Shown here one piece after another: positions 27,054 through 37,463 of a stretch of DNA of 64,000 bases. Both the position numbers and the translations under genes were made by a program. The notes under the pieces were generated by a model, which searched no databases, had not been told where the DNA came from, and worked only from the letters and a program-made list of their open reading frames with translations. Every line of letters starts with the position of its first letter. Positions within the stretch are counted from its first letter, which is position 1. Origin of the DNA: Mycobacterium spongiae. GTDB lineage: Bacteria > Actinomycetota > Actinomycetes > Mycobacteriales > Mycobacteriaceae. The DNA lies in NCBI RefSeq assembly GCF_018278905.1, contig NZ_CP046600.1:930001-994000 (forward strand), in the 5' to 3' direction.

Positions 27054-27542
27054 CTAGTCGGCCGGAGTCAACCGAATGGCTGCCAACTGGAGCCGGTCGA
27101 CAGCTTCGGTGAATTCTTCCAGGGTCGGGACGCGTCCGTCGCGGAACTTCAATCCCATCATGCGTTGAGCGCGCTTCAGGTCGTAGGACTGGGCGCACCG
27201 CAGGCATAGATCGGCGACGACAGCCCGGTCGCGGATGAGCTCGCCGCGCATCGGGGTCGTTGTCCCGTTGTAGAGCACGTGCGTGGCGGCGCCGCCGGCA
27301 AAGTTGTGCTTCCAGCCAACAGCGCCGGTCAACGCGTAGAGATCGTTGTCGATCACGTGGGCGCTCAAGGGAATCGAGAACTGTCGTCCCGTCTTGCGGC
27401 CCGTGAAGCTCATCACCATCAGTTGCTTGCGAAGCGAGCCGGCCAGCGGAGTGCCGAGCAGGACCCCAAGCATCGGGTTGACCAGACGGAGGAGGGCCGA
27501 TGGCGGGTGCCCGACGTCGACGGCATAGGACTGTTCTGTCAT
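27054..27542 (-). CDS. DUF385/F420-type deazaflavin nitroreductase-like protein (Rv0580c-like)
   Basis: A 162-aa protein of the split-beta-barrel type that in mycobacteria includes F420-dependent reductases (Ddn-like). The strand pattern MVMSFTGRKTGRQFSIPL is the family's phosphate-binding block, followed by LYALTGAVGWKHNFAGG. A role for F420 is inference. It is about the size of Rv0580c, which lies in the same place relative to lpqN in M. tuberculosis. It is followed after 27 bp by the lipoprotein hydrolase gene, suggesting an operon. Between this gene and lpqN, M. tuberculosis carries vapBC26; here only 147 bp remain without a gene. Confidence 0.8.
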   Translation of the reverse strand: MTEQSYAVDVGHPPSALLRLVNPMLGVLLGTPLAGSLRKQLMVMSFTGRKTGRQFSIPLSAHVIDNDLYALTGAVGWKHNFAGGAATHVLYNGTTTPMRGELIRDRAVVADLCLRCAQSYDLKRAQRMMGLKFRDGRVPTLEEFTEAVDRLQLAAIRLTPAD

Positions 27543-27689
27543 GCCAACACCGTAGGACTAATCGGAGTTCGCGGCTACGACCACATCGATGTCGACACCG
27601 CTTTCGAAGCCTGATAAGGCGGCTTTGGTCGGTGGCTGGGTAGCCCCCGACCCAGCTTTGTCGTGGTCTCGGGAGTGTTTGTCGTGCCG

Positions 27690-28394
27690 TCAGGGAGTGA
27701 TGGTGGTCTGGTCGTCGATAATGCCGGTGGCGTCCATTAATTCGATTGTCTCGTCATCGAGAGAGTCGGCGTCGAGTTGCAGAACGTAGAGGGCGTCCGG
27801 GGTCGGAATCACCACCGTCTTCTGTGCGATCGTTCGTAACTGGCCGTTCTTCGTGTAAGAGCCACCGAGTTGCCAGGCCTCGAAGCCATCGAGCGTGGAC
27901 TCGGTTCCGTCATCGCCGTCGAATCCGGGCAGATTCTGCAATTCGCCAGGGGCGAATTCGAGAATCTTCGCCGGGTCGACGTCACCGGTGAGTCTGGAGA
28001 GAATCGCAATGATGGTGGGTGGATCGTTGGGATCTGCGGCCTCGGTGTAGACGATGCCGCCATAGGGGGCGTTGGAGCTTTCGGGTAGCAGCCGCCAGTC
28101 ATCCGGAACCGGCAAGTCGATGGTCGGGGAGCCGGGATCGCCGTGGTGGACGAGGGTCTCCTCGATATCGTTGTCGTTGATGTAGTCGGCGATGGTGTAG
28201 TTGGGGCCACCCTCAGCCTCGGCGGAGGTGGTTTCCGACGACGTCGTCGAGGTCGGCGAGGTCGGGGTCGAGGTCGCTGACGACGCACCCGTTGTCGTCG
28301 GGGATGATTTGCTGTCTGTCTTGAAACTGAAGCTGCAACCAGCCAGTGCCAGGCCCATCAATATCGTCGCAATTGCCGCCGTGAAGTGCTTCAT
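27690..28394 (-). CDS. lpqN: Lipoprotein LpqN
   Basis: A 234-aa lipoprotein with lipobox LAGC (Cys20) after the signal MKHFTAAIATILMGLA. A Ser/Thr-rich linker of about 40 residues (many SPTSTT motifs) precedes the folded LpqN domain (NYTIADYINDNDIEETLVHH to the C-terminus). LpqN of M. tuberculosis (Rv0583c) is a cell-envelope lipoprotein reported to interact with MmpL-associated and mycolate pathways. ATG at 28394 has GGAAGG 7 nt upstream; the frame is open upstream without support. It is divergent from the GH92 gene with about 190 bp between. Confidence 0.93.
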   Translation of the reverse strand: MKHFTAAIATILMGLALAGCSFSFKTDSKSSPTTTGASSATSTPTSPTSTTSSETTSAEAEGGPNYTIADYINDNDIEETLVHHGDPGSPTIDLPVPDDWRLLPESSNAPYGGIVYTEAADPNDPPTIIAILSRLTGDVDPAKILEFAPGELQNLPGFDGDDGTESTLDGFEAWQLGGSYTKNGQLRTIAQKTVVIPTPDALYVLQLDADSLDDETIELMDATGIIDDQTTITP

Positions 28395-28585
28395 TGGTCG
28401 CCTTCCCGAACATTGGGCCGGCACTTCCGGCCGGTCAAGTCGGATTGAGACTAGCCCAATTGGCACCAAGCGCGGCCAGCATGGCACGGCCCCAGCGGTC
28501 CATTTCATCTCGAATCGCCTCCGTTTTTGTCTCGAATCGACTCGAAACACCGCGGGAAGACACGGTTATGCAGTAAGAGACAGCT

Positions 28586-31204
28586 ATGCGGTCACGGTGG
28601 CTGTTCAGAGTGCTTGCCGCAACCATCGCTGCGATAGGCCTCTTCGTTCCGTTCCTTATCGGGTCGCCGACGGCTTACGACGGGGAGCCGGTTTTCGTCA
28701 CCTACCCGGTCGAGCACGTCGACACGCTTATCGGTACCGGGACCGGAGGCGAGATAGTGGGGGAGATCAACAACTTCCCCGGGGCCTCGGTTCCGTTCGG
28801 CATGGTGCAGTACTCGCCGGACACCGTCAACAACTACGCCGGCTACGACTACGACAACCCGCGGTCCACCGGGTTCAGCATGACCCATGCCTCGGTGGGC
28901 TGCCCGGCATTCGGTGACATCTCGATGCTGCCGACGACCACTCCGATCAGCTCGCAGCCGTGGAACGCCTGGGAGGAGATCGCTCACGACGACACCGAAG
29001 CGGGCGTACCCGGTTACTACACCGTGCGATTCCCCGGTACGGGAGTGGTCGCCGAGCTCACCGCCACCACGCGCACCGGCGTTGGCCGATTCCGATACCC
29101 GCACAATGACTGGCCCGCGCTGTTCCATGTGCGCTCGGGCGCATCGCTCGCGGGCAACTACGCCGCAACTCTGCACATCGAGGACACCACCACGATCACC
29201 GGTTCGGCGACCAGCGGAGGGTTTTGCGGCAGGAACAACGTGTACACCGTCTACTTCGCCATGAAGTTCAGCCAGCCGTTCAGTATGTGGGGCACCTGGG
29301 ACGGCTACGCGGTCTCCCCCGGCAGGGATACCGCCGATTCCCGGTACAGCGGCGGCTACGTCGGCTTTCCGCCCGGCTCGGTGATCGAGGTCCGGACCGC
29401 GCTCTCCTACGTCAGCGTGGACGGGGCGCGCGCCAACCTCGCCGCCGAAGGAGACACGAGCTTTGATGCCATTCGCACGGCAGCGTCGGCCGAATGGAAT
29501 GCCGCGCTATCGCGAATCGCGGTGGCGAGCAAGGACGACGGCGACCTGCAGACCTTCTACACGTCGCTCTACCGATCGCTGTTGCACCCCAACACATTCA
29601 ACGACGCGGACGGACGCTACCCCGGCTTCGATGGCACCGTCCACCGCGTCGCGGATGGGCGCACGCAATATGCCAACTTCTCCGACTGGGACACCTACCG
29701 CAGCCTTGCGCCATTGCAAGGCCTGCTGTTCCCCGAGCGGGCCAGTGACATGGCCCAATCGTTGGTGAACGCCGCCGAGCAGAGCGGTGCCTATCCGCGC
29801 TGGGCGATCGCGAATTCCCCGACCGGGATGATGACCGGGGACAATGTGGTACCGCTCATCGTGAACCTCTACGCGTACGGGGCGAAGGACTTCGACCTCA
29901 AGACGGCGTTGCGCTACATGGTGAGCGCGGCGACCCAGGGCGGTATCGGCCGCGACGGTTATGTTGAGCGGCGCGGCGTCGAAGCCTACCTGGAACTTGG
30001 CTACCGGCCACAGACGCCGGGGTTTCGTGCGGGCGCGTCCGTCACGCTGGAATGGTCGATCGACGACTTCGCCATCTCGCGATTCGCCGAAGCGCTGGGC
30101 GACACCGCGACCGCGGCCGAATTCCAGCGCCGGTCCCAGTATTGGCAGAACCTGTTCAACCCGACGACGGGCTACATCTCGCCGCGTAGCACGGCCGGGT
30201 TCTTCCCCGAAGGCCCCGGGTTCGTGGAGTTTGGGTCGGGCTTCGGCCAAGACGGATACGACGAGGGCAACGCCGAGCAGTACCTCTGGTCGGTGCCCCA
30301 CAACGTAGCCGGGCTGGTGACCGCTCTGGGCGGGCGCGAGGCCGTGATCAAACGGCTCGACCGCTTCACGAAGAAGCTCAATGTGGGCCCCAAAGAACCG
30401 TATCTCTGGGCGGGCAACGAGCCGAGTTTCGGGGTGCCGTGGCTGTACAACTACGTCGGTCAACCGTGGAAAACTCAACAGACGGTTGATCGGGTGCGGG
30501 GACTGTTTGGCCCTACACCGGACGGCGCGCCCGGCAACGACGACCTCGGTGCCCTTGCCAGCTGGTATGTCTGGGCCGCCCTCGGTTTGTATCCGAGCAT
30601 CCCGGGAACATCGATCCTGACCGTGAACACGCCCATCTTCGATCGTGCGATCATCGCGCTTCCGTCCGGAAAGTCCATCCGGATCACCGCACCGGGCGCG
30701 TCGGGGCGTAACCGCCTGAAGTACATCAATGCCCTTGCTATCGACGGCCAACCGACCGATAGAACCTTCCTCCCGGGGTCGATCGTGCACACCGGCGCCG
30801 ACCTCGTGTTCTCGCTCGCGGACAAACCCAACAAGGATTGGGGCACTGCGCCCTCCGCCGCACCGCCGTCCTTCGGGGTGGGCAGCACGGCGGTCACCAT
30901 GAATATCGCCTTTCCCATTGTCGAAATCGCGCCTGGTGCTACCGGGACCGTCACCGTGGACGCACAACGGATGATCGAGGGCGTCAGCGACTACACCATC
31001 ACGGGTGCGTCCTCCGGCGCAGGAATCACGGCCGAACCCATACATGGACAGTTCGACCGTGACGGATCCGCAACCGTTCCGGTCGCGATTACCGCAGCCC
31101 GATCGGTTCCGGTGGGTTACTACCCGATGTACCTCGCGATCACGGCCGGGGAGAGCGCACAGACGCTGATCGTGCTGGTCGTGGTTGCAGACGTCCTAGA
31201 GTGA
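28586..31204 (+). CDS. GH92 alpha-1,2-mannosidase (Rv0584-like)
   Basis: An 872-aa secreted glycoside hydrolase of family GH92, calcium-dependent exo-alpha-mannosidases. It has a signal peptide ([20 protein letters not shown]), the N-terminal beta-sandwich opening [12 protein letters not shown] and [17 protein letters not shown], and the catalytic (alpha/alpha)6 region with [37 protein letters not shown] and [21 protein letters not shown]. These are hallmark GH92 stretches. About 130 extra C-terminal residues look like a beta-sandwich. Mannosylated envelope glycans or glycoproteins are the likely substrate. It matches Rv0584 in place and size. The stop is only 3 bp from the stop of the convergent membrane protein gene. 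Confidence 0.92.
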   Translation: MRSRWLFRVLAATIAAIGLFVPFLIGSPTAYDGEPVFVTYPVEHVDTLIGTGTGGEIVGEINNFPGASVPFGMVQYSPDTVNNYAGYDYDNPRSTGFSMTHASVGCPAFGDISMLPTTTPISSQPWNAWEEIAHDDTEAGVPGYYTVRFPGTGVVAELTATTRTGVGRFRYPHNDWPALFHVRSGASLAGNYAATLHIEDTTTITGSATSGGFCGRNNVYTVYFAMKFSQPFSMWGTWDGYAVSPGRDTADSRYSGGYVGFPPGSVIEVRTALSYVSVDGARANLAAEGDTSFDAIRTAASAEWNAALSRIAVASKDDGDLQTFYTSLYRSLLHPNTFNDADGRYPGFDGTVHRVADGRTQYANFSDWDTYRSLAPLQGLLFPERASDMAQSLVNAAEQSGAYPRWAIANSPTGMMTGDNVVPLIVNLYAYGAKDFDLKTALRYMVSAATQGGIGRDGYVERRGVEAYLELGYRPQTPGFRAGASVTLEWSIDDFAISRFAEALGDTATAAEFQRRSQYWQNLFNPTTGYISPRSTAGFFPEGPGFVEFGSGFGQDGYDEGNAEQYLWSVPHNVAGLVTALGGREAVIKRLDRFTKKLNVGPKEPYLWAGNEPSFGVPWLYNYVGQPWKTQQTVDRVRGLFGPTPDGAPGNDDLGALASWYVWAALGLYPSIPGTSILTVNTPIFDRAIIALPSGKSIRITAPGASGRNRLKYINALAIDGQPTDRTFLPGSIVHTGADLVFSLADKPNKDWGTAPSAAPPSFGVGSTAVTMNIAFPIVEIAPGATGTVTVDAQRMIEGVSDYTITGASSGAGITAEPIHGQFDRDGSATVPVAITAARSVPVGYYPMYLAITAGESAQTLIVLVVVADVLE

Positions 31205-31207
31205 CTG

Positions 31208-33583
31208 CTAGATCATCTCGTTTCTGGTCAGCCAGCGCATGACCTGCCAGCCGACGAATACCGGAAGCCAGCACGTGAGTATCCGGTACAGCAGCACTGA
31301 CGGCACGCCCTCGGCCGCGGGCACGCCGAAGGCGGCGAGCCCACCGATCAACGCCGCCTCCACTGCGCCGACGCCGCCCGGGGTGGGGGCGGCCGACGCG
31401 AGGGTCCCGCCGACCATTGTCACCACGGTCACGGTGACGAACGTGGTGCCACCACCAAAGGCTTCGATGCTGGCCCACAGCGCCAACGCCGCTCCGAGAG
31501 TCGTTCCAGCGCAGCCAAGGACGATCAAGGCCAGCCGCCTCGGTTCCCGGGCAAGCGCAATGAGGTCGGTCGCTACTTCCTGGAGCCTCGGGCGCACCGC
31601 CGTTGCCAGCCAGCGCCGCAATCGTGGCACAAAAAGGAATGTGCCGACGATGCCCAGCGTCACTCCGGCGATGAGATAGAGCACGTTGGCATTCGGAACG
31701 AAGTGCGACAGGTCGGTCGACGTCCCGGCCACGGCGCTGAAGGTGATCAGCAACGCGAGGTGCACGATCACCTGCACTGATTGCTGAAGCGCTACGGCGG
31801 CCGTGGCCCGCAATGCGCTGAGTCCGCCCTTCTGCAGGAACCGCGTGCTCAGCGCGAGCCCCCCGACACCGGCCGGAGTGGTCGTTGCGGCAAAGGTGTT
31901 TGCTACCTGCATGATGGTTAGTTTCCAAAAGCCCACCAGCCCGTCGGCGCAGGCCCACAACGACGCTGCGGCACCGACATACGTCAGCGCCGACACCGCC
32001 AAGCCCAGCAGTGCCCACCACCAGTTCGCGGTTCGCAGCTCGGAAAAGAAGGTCGGCACAGTGCTGATGAAGGGGTACGCGACATAGACCAGGGCACCGA
32101 TCAGCACCAGTTGAATGATCTGGCTACGGCTGAAGCGGGTGATGGTTTCGGTCTTGATCTGATCCGCACCGGTCTGGCGTTTGACTTCCGCGCGTGCGCT
32201 GGAGATGACTTCGCCCGGTTCGGTAACCGATTCGCGGACTCGTTTTGGCACAGCGGACTTGGTCAGTCGCCGCGACGCGGTGAGGACTCTTTCTTTGCCG
32301 AACGCGTCGATGGCCGCACCCACGGCCGACTTGGCGTCGTACAGCGCTGCCGTCGTCACCAGGAGTTGGGCCAGGTCGGATTGGAGTTGGGCTTCGGTGG
32401 CACCGTATTCGGCGCCGCCGAAGCCGCCGAATAGCACGGTGCCGTCGTCGACCGTGATCTCGCTGCTGCACAAATCGCCGTGGGAGATCTGCTGATCGTG
32501 CAGTATCCGCAGCGAGTCCCACACCAAGGCAACCGGTGTCGTCGGCGCGGCTTCACGGATGCCAATTCCACGAGCTGGCTTGTGTGCGTAAAGAGTCCAG
32601 CCCCGGTCGAGCGGGGAAACGCCGATCACCTCTGCATTGGCGACGCCCGCGGCTGAGATGGCGATGGCCATCAGGGCCTGATGCTCGACCGCGCGGCGCA
32701 TGGAGGCGTGCAACGGCGCGGTCTCCGAGCCGCGCAGTCTCAGCTTTCGCCAGAGCTGGCGTAGCACCCCTCCGCCGCGTTGATGTGGGCCGTACAACTC
32801 GATCAAAGCCCCGGCGTGGGGATCATCGGATGCGGCCGAGAGGACCAGTGGTCCACGTCCACCGGGCCGCAGCACCGTGAGCCCGGACACCGTGAATCCG
32901 CGTCTGGACAACGCGCGAACCGCGCCGTCGAGCGGCACCTCCAGCGCGGGAGTGCCGACCGCGAGGACTACTACCGCGCCGACGAGCCATCCGACCGCCA
33001 GGCCCAGTAGAGATCGGGCGGGCACGATGGCGCTGACAACGAGATGGATCGGCACGAAAGCCAGCAGCAGAGCCCACCACCGGTGTCGCCAGCGGGAGGG
33101 TAGCCACGGGCCCGAGACGGTCAGCACCGCGGCGAGCATGGCGATCCAGCGCGGGTCGTCGAGCAATTGGGCGGGCAGTGTGGTGAGCCGATCCGACAGG
33201 TCGAAGTGCCATTGCGGTGCAGCGATGCGATTGCTGGTGATGGACAGCGGCAGGATGGCCAGTACCCCTGCGGCCGCATATGCGCCGAGCAGTTTCCACT
33301 GCCGGTAGAAAATCAGGCCAACAAGGATTGCGAACGGCAATGCCACAATTGCCAGGCCGTACGCCAGGTACACCAGATCCGATTGAGCGGGGGATAGGAC
33401 CCCGACGATCTGGGAGATGGATTTCTCCAGTGCCTCCCATTGCGGGCGCGTGATGAGGGAACTCGTGACGACGGCGATGAGGAAAACCACCGCGAGGACC
33501 AGCCGGATGATGTCGTTGGTGCGCCGGGCTAGCGGTTGCAGCAAGCTGCCGGACACGCTGATCTCGCGCCCGTCAACTCGCAT
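31208..33583 (-). CDS. Membrane protein: pseudokinase-like domain fused to MprF/UPF0104-type flippase core (Rv0585c-like)
   Basis: A 791-aa integral membrane protein. Residues about 20-230 contain several membrane segments. Residues about 260-420 resemble a protein kinase: HGDLCSSEITVDDGTVLFGGFGG keeps the HGD of the catalytic loop, but GFG replaces the metal-binding DFG, which suggests a pseudokinase. Residues about 470-785 form an eight-segment UPF0104/LPG-flippase-like core (TTPAGVGGLALSTRFL, APTPGGVGAVEAAL). ATG at 33583 has AAGGA 9 nt upstream. The length matches Rv0585c. A lipid-linked substrate is likely, but none is known. It is divergent from mce2R. Confidence 0.82.
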   Translation of the reverse strand: MRVDGREISVSGSLLQPLARRTNDIIRLVLAVVFLIAVVTSSLITRPQWEALEKSISQIVGVLSPAQSDLVYLAYGLAIVALPFAILVGLIFYRQWKLLGAYAAAGVLAILPLSITSNRIAAPQWHFDLSDRLTTLPAQLLDDPRWIAMLAAVLTVSGPWLPSRWRHRWWALLLAFVPIHLVVSAIVPARSLLGLAVGWLVGAVVVLAVGTPALEVPLDGAVRALSRRGFTVSGLTVLRPGGRGPLVLSAASDDPHAGALIELYGPHQRGGGVLRQLWRKLRLRGSETAPLHASMRRAVEHQALMAIAISAAGVANAEVIGVSPLDRGWTLYAHKPARGIGIREAAPTTPVALVWDSLRILHDQQISHGDLCSSEITVDDGTVLFGGFGGAEYGATEAQLQSDLAQLLVTTAALYDAKSAVGAAIDAFGKERVLTASRRLTKSAVPKRVRESVTEPGEVISSARAEVKRQTGADQIKTETITRFSRSQIIQLVLIGALVYVAYPFISTVPTFFSELRTANWWWALLGLAVSALTYVGAAASLWACADGLVGFWKLTIMQVANTFAATTTPAGVGGLALSTRFLQKGGLSALRATAAVALQQSVQVIVHLALLITFSAVAGTSTDLSHFVPNANVLYLIAGVTLGIVGTFLFVPRLRRWLATAVRPRLQEVATDLIALAREPRRLALIVLGCAGTTLGAALALWASIEAFGGGTTFVTVTVVTMVGGTLASAAPTPGGVGAVEAALIGGLAAFGVPAAEGVPSVLLYRILTCWLPVFVGWQVMRWLTRNEMI

Positions 33584-33777
33584 ATTCGCAGATCCTTCGG
33601 ATCAGGTCAGGGCCGCGTCGGTTAGCGGCCCGCAGACAACTTAACCGGATGCCTGCGTCGCAGGTGTGGTCGCAGGGGCGATGGTTGCGACGCGAACAAG
33701 CCCCGGCTCCGACACGGTCGGGCGCCATGATGGCCTGACCACTTGACCTCTGATCATTTTGGGAGCACACTGAGCGC
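33584..33777. promoter_or_regulatory. Divergent promoter region of mce2R, with candidate GntR site
   Basis: This 194-bp region separates the membrane protein gene from mce2R. At 33731-33741 lies TGGCCTGACCA, a short inverted repeat (TGG-N5-CCA) of the size bound by FadR-type GntR regulators, 37 bp before the mce2R start. GGGAG at 33760-33765 may be the ribosome site. Autoregulation of mce2R is an inference. Confidence 0.3.
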
Positions 33778-34500
33778 ATGGCGCTGCAGCCAGTAATTCG
33801 CCGATCGGTGCCTGAAGAGGTTTTTGAGCAGATCGCAACGGATGTGCTCAGCGGTGAGATGCAACCCGGCGCGGCGTTGCCGAGCGAGCGCCGGTTGGCC
33901 GAGGTGTTCGGCGTATCTCGGCCCGCTGTCCGCGAGGCGATGAAGCGGCTGTCGGCCGCCGGCCTCGTCGAGGTGCGCCAGGGCGACGTCACCACTGTGC
34001 GTGATTTCCGGCGGTACGCCGGCCTGGACCTGCTGCCCCGGTTGCTGTTTCGCAATGGTGAGTTGGACAGCTCGGTTGTGCGCAGCATGTTGGAGGCGCG
34101 GCTGCGCAACGGCCCAAAGGTCGCCGAGCTGGCGGCCGAACGGCACGAGTCGACATTGGCGCAAGTCCTTGAGGATTCGCTGCGGTCAATGGAGGCCGAG
34201 GAAGATCCCGTTGAGTGGCAACGTCACGCCCTCAAGTTTTGGGACCATGTGGTCGACAGTTCTGGTTCGATCGTTTATCGGTTGATGTACAACGAATTTC
34301 GCGGCGCCTACGAGCTAGCTCTAGCCGCTCTGGCCGGCACGGTGACCGCCGACTTCAAGCGGCCGAACGACTACCGGATCGTGGCGGATGCGATCTGCTC
34401 CGGTGATCCCGCGGCAGCAAAAAAAGCTGCCCAAGATTTGCTGGAGCAAACGAACGCGTCGCTGCTAGCCGCGCTGGACAGCTCGGGAATTCGGCAATGA
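33778..34500 (+). CDS. mce2R: GntR/FadR-family transcriptional regulator Mce2R
   Basis: A 240-aa regulator with a GntR winged helix at about residues 10-75 ([46 protein letters not shown], given here in pieces of the typical pattern) and an all-helical FCD ligand domain at about 100-235. The length equals that of Rv0586, which represses the mce2 operon in M. tuberculosis. It sits 64 bp upstream of yrbE2A in the same direction, as in the known locus, and probably senses a lipid or acyl-type ligand. Confidence 0.93.
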   Translation: MALQPVIRRSVPEEVFEQIATDVLSGEMQPGAALPSERRLAEVFGVSRPAVREAMKRLSAAGLVEVRQGDVTTVRDFRRYAGLDLLPRLLFRNGELDSSVVRSMLEARLRNGPKVAELAAERHESTLAQVLEDSLRSMEAEEDPVEWQRHALKFWDHVVDSSGSIVYRLMYNEFRGAYELALAALAGTVTADFKRPNDYRIVADAICSGDPAAAKKAAQDLLEQTNASLLAALDSSGIRQ

Positions 34501-34564
34501 ACTCGGCGCGCACTGTGTTGGGGCAGCGGCGCAGGGACTCTGTCGATCCTCAGGGGCTGTGCAG

Positions 34565-35362
34565 ATGACCACCCGCACCGCGATCACGACCTATGTTCGC
34601 GGCCAGACGCAGCCGGCGATCGATGCGGTCGGCGGGTTCTACCGCACCTGCGTGCTGACCGGCAAGGCGTTGTTTCGCCGGCCGTTTCAGTGGCGTGAGG
34701 CGATCGAACAGGGTTGGTTCATCACGAGCGTCTCCTTGCTGCCGACTCTGGCCGTCTCGATTCCGTTGACCGTGCTGATCATCTTCACGCTCAACATCCT
34801 GTTAGCGGAATTCGGCGCCGCCGATATCTCCGGCGCCGGCGCGGCACTCGGCGCGGTCACCCAGCTCGGTCCGCTGACCACGGTGCTGGTGATAGCCGGT
34901 GCCGGAGCGACGGCCATCTGCGCAGACCTTGGCGCCCGCACCATTCGCGAGGAGATCGATGCGATGGAGGTTCTCGGCATCGACCCCATTCACCGGCTGG
35001 TGGTGCCGCGCGTTGTCGCCGCGACGATCGTCGCCGCGCTCCTCAATGGCGCGGTGATCACCATCGGCCTGGTCGGCGGGTTCATCTTCGGTGTCTTCAT
35101 TCAGCATGTTTCCGCCGGCGCGTACGTCGGCACGCTCACGCTCGTGACGGGTCTGCCCGAGGTCCTTATCTCGATTGTCAAGTCGGCCACGTTCGGTCTG
35201 ATCGCAGGCCTGGTCGGCTGCTACCGCGGGTTGACCACCAAGGGCGGTCCCAAGGGCGTCGGCACCGCCGTCAACGAAACGTTGGTCCTGTGCGTCATTG
35301 CGCTGTTCGCGGTCAACGTGGTGTTGACCACGATCGGCGTGCGGTTCGGAACGGGACGCTAG
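34565..35362 (+). CDS. yrbE2A: Mce permease YrbE2A (MlaE family)
   Basis: A 265-aa integral membrane permease, one of the two MlaE-type subunits of the Mce2 lipid importer. It has four to five membrane segments and the MlaE signature AGAGATAICADLGARTIREEIDAMEVLGIDP, which faces the ATPase. ATG at 34565 is used; a GTG two codons earlier is possible. The stop TAG (35360-35362) is followed by yrbE2B after 2 bp, so the two are translationally linked. The ATPase partner (mceG) lies elsewhere in mycobacterial genomes and is not in this window. Confidence 0.95.
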   Translation: MTTRTAITTYVRGQTQPAIDAVGGFYRTCVLTGKALFRRPFQWREAIEQGWFITSVSLLPTLAVSIPLTVLIIFTLNILLAEFGAADISGAGAALGAVTQLGPLTTVLVIAGAGATAICADLGARTIREEIDAMEVLGIDPIHRLVVPRVVAATIVAALLNGAVITIGLVGGFIFGVFIQHVSAGAYVGTLTLVTGLPEVLISIVKSATFGLIAGLVGCYRGLTTKGGPKGVGTAVNETLVLCVIALFAVNVVLTTIGVRFGTGR

Positions 35363-35364
35363 GC

Positions 35365-36243
35365 ATGGCGAAGACATCGGCGGCAACTGTCCTGCGCGGC
35401 CGCTACCCTCGCACGGCGGCAAATATCTCCCGCTACGGCGGCGGCACGGCCCAAAGATTTGAGCAGTTAGGGATTTTCGCCAGGTTCACCCGCCTCAGCG
35501 TCATCCAGATCGGGTGGGCGCTGCGCCACTACCGCAGGGAGACGCTGCGGCTCACCGCCGAGATCGGCATGGGCACCGGCGCGATGGCTGTCATTGGGGG
35601 CACGGTGGCGATCATCGGCTTTGTGACGCTGTCCGGCGGCTCGTTGATCGCGATTCAAGGGTTCGCTTCGCTGGGCAACATCGGGGTCGAGGCCTTCACC
35701 GGTTTTTTTGCCGCACTGGCCAACACGCGCGTCGCCGCGCCGATCGTCGCCGGTGTCGCGCTGGCCGCCACCGTCGGCGCGGGCGCCACGGCCCAACTCG
35801 GCGCCATGCGGATCAGTGAGGAGATCGACGCACTGGAAGTCATGGGCATCAAGTCGATCTCGTTCCTCGTCTCCACCCGGATCCTCGGAGGGCTGGCGGT
35901 GATCTTGCCGCTCTACGCACTCGCCCTCGACATGGCATTCACGTCCGGGCAGGTGGTCACCACCGTGTTCTACGGACAGTCGAACGGAACCTATGATCAC
36001 TACTTCCGCACCTTTCTACGCCCCGAAGACGTGGGCTGGTCGGTAGTCGAAGTCGTGATCATCGCGGTGGTGGTGATGATCACCCACTGCTACTACGGCT
36101 ATACCGCCAGCGGTGGCCCGGTCGGCGTCGGTCAAGCCGTCGGACGGTCGATGCGGTTGTCGCTGGTCTCGGTTGTGATTGTGGTCCTGCTGGCTGAGTT
36201 GGCGCTCTACGGCGTCGACCCGAACTTCAATCTCACGGTGTAG
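35365..36243 (+). CDS. yrbE2B: Mce permease YrbE2B (MlaE family)
   Basis: A 292-aa second MlaE-type permease of the Mce2 system. An N-terminal cytoplasmic part of about 60 residues leads to membrane segments and the conserved loop GAGATAQLGAMRISEEIDALEVMGIK, equivalent to that in YrbE2A. ATG at 35365 lies 2 bp after the yrbE2A stop. The frame is open far upstream within yrbE2A but that is not used. mce2A begins 5 bp after the stop. Confidence 0.95.
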   Translation: MAKTSAATVLRGRYPRTAANISRYGGGTAQRFEQLGIFARFTRLSVIQIGWALRHYRRETLRLTAEIGMGTGAMAVIGGTVAIIGFVTLSGGSLIAIQGFASLGNIGVEAFTGFFAALANTRVAAPIVAGVALAATVGAGATAQLGAMRISEEIDALEVMGIKSISFLVSTRILGGLAVILPLYALALDMAFTSGQVVTTVFYGQSNGTYDHYFRTFLRPEDVGWSVVEVVIIAVVVMITHCYYGYTASGGPVGVGQAVGRSMRLSLVSVVIVVLLAELALYGVDPNFNLTV

Positions 36244-36248
36244 CCGCT

Positions 36249-37463
36249 GTGACGACGGTGGTGACGCGCAAGCATCGACGGGTGTGGCTGTACCTCGAGG
36301 GCGTTGTTGTGCTGCTCGTCGGCGCCTTGGTTCTCGTATTGGTGTACTTACAGTTTCGCGGACACTTCACGCCGAAGACCGAGCTGACCCTGGTGGCGTC
36401 GCGGGCGGGATTGGTGATGGAACCAGGCTCCAAGGTCACGTACAACGGGGTGGACATCGGGCGGGTGGCGAGCATCTCGGAGATCGAGCGGGACGGCAGG
36501 CCGGCGGCGGAGCTGTTGCTGCATGTCAATCCGCGCTACATCGAGCTGATTCCGGTCAACGTCGCGGCAAGTATTGAGGCAGCGACCCTGTTCGGCAACA
36601 AGTATGTTTCCCTGACCTCTCCGGAAAAGCCCGACCAACAGCGGATTTCGCCCCAAGACGTGATCGACGTGCGGTCGGTGACCACGGAGTTCGATACGCT
36701 GTTCGAGACCATCACCTCGCTTGCCGAGAAGGTGGATCCGATCGAGTTGAACGTCACGTTGTCCGCGCTCGCACAGGCGCTGGACGGGCTAGGTGGCAAG
36801 TTCGGAGAGTCGATCGCCAGCGGCAATGAGATTCTGGCGCAGTTGAACCCGCGGATGCCTCAGATCCGCTACGACGTGCGAAGGCTTGCCGATCTCGGCG
36901 ATGTCTATACCAGCGCGTCCCCAGATCTGTGGGCTTTCCTGCAGAACGCGGTGATCACCGCGCGCTCGCTCACCAAGCAGCAGGGCGATCTGGATGCCGC
37001 ACTGTTGGCGGCGGTGGGAGCGGGCAACACCGGCGAAGATATCCTGAGCAGGGGCGGGCCGTTCCTGGCCCGCGGCGCCGCCGATCTGGTACCCACCGCT
37101 GCGTTGCTCGACACCTATAGTCCCGAACTGTTCTGCACGATCCGCAACTTCCACGATGCTGCGCCGAAAGTCGCGAACGCCGTTGGCGGGAATGGCTATT
37201 CACTAGCTGCGGCAGGCACCATCATCGGAGCTCCCAACCCCTACGTTTACCCGGACAATCTGCCGCGTATCAACGCTCATGGGGGACCGGGTGGACGCCC
37301 AGGGTGTTGGCATCCGATCACCCGGGACTTGTGGCCGGCGCCGTATCTGGTGATGGACACCGGCGCCAGTTTGGCGCCGTACAACCACTTGGAGCTGGGC
37401 CAGCCGATGTTTACCGAGTATGTGTGGGGACGCCAATTCGGGGAGAACACGATCAACCCATGA
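36249..37463 (+). CDS. mce2A: Mce-family protein Mce2A
   Basis: A 404-aa Mce protein, equal in length to Rv0589. It has an N-terminal membrane anchor (VWLYLEGVVVLLVGALVLVLVY, about residues 13-34), an MCE/MlaD domain (HFTPKTELTLVASRAGLVMEPGSKVTYNGVDIG, about 38-120), a long helical section for the periplasmic tube, and a C-terminal Cys-containing tail. It starts with GTG at 36249. Its stop overlaps the mce2B start by four bases (ATGA). It contributes one of six subunits to the envelope-spanning lipid channel. Confidence 0.95.
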   Translation: MTTVVTRKHRRVWLYLEGVVVLLVGALVLVLVYLQFRGHFTPKTELTLVASRAGLVMEPGSKVTYNGVDIGRVASISEIERDGRPAAELLLHVNPRYIELIPVNVAASIEAATLFGNKYVSLTSPEKPDQQRISPQDVIDVRSVTTEFDTLFETITSLAEKVDPIELNVTLSALAQALDGLGGKFGESIASGNEILAQLNPRMPQIRYDVRRLADLGDVYTSASPDLWAFLQNAVITARSLTKQQGDLDAALLAAVGAGNTGEDILSRGGPFLARGAADLVPTAALLDTYSPELFCTIRNFHDAAPKVANAVGGNGYSLAAAGTIIGAPNPYVYPDNLPRINAHGGPGGRPGCWHPITRDLWPAPYLVMDTGASLAPYNHLELGQPMFTEYVWGRQFGENTINP

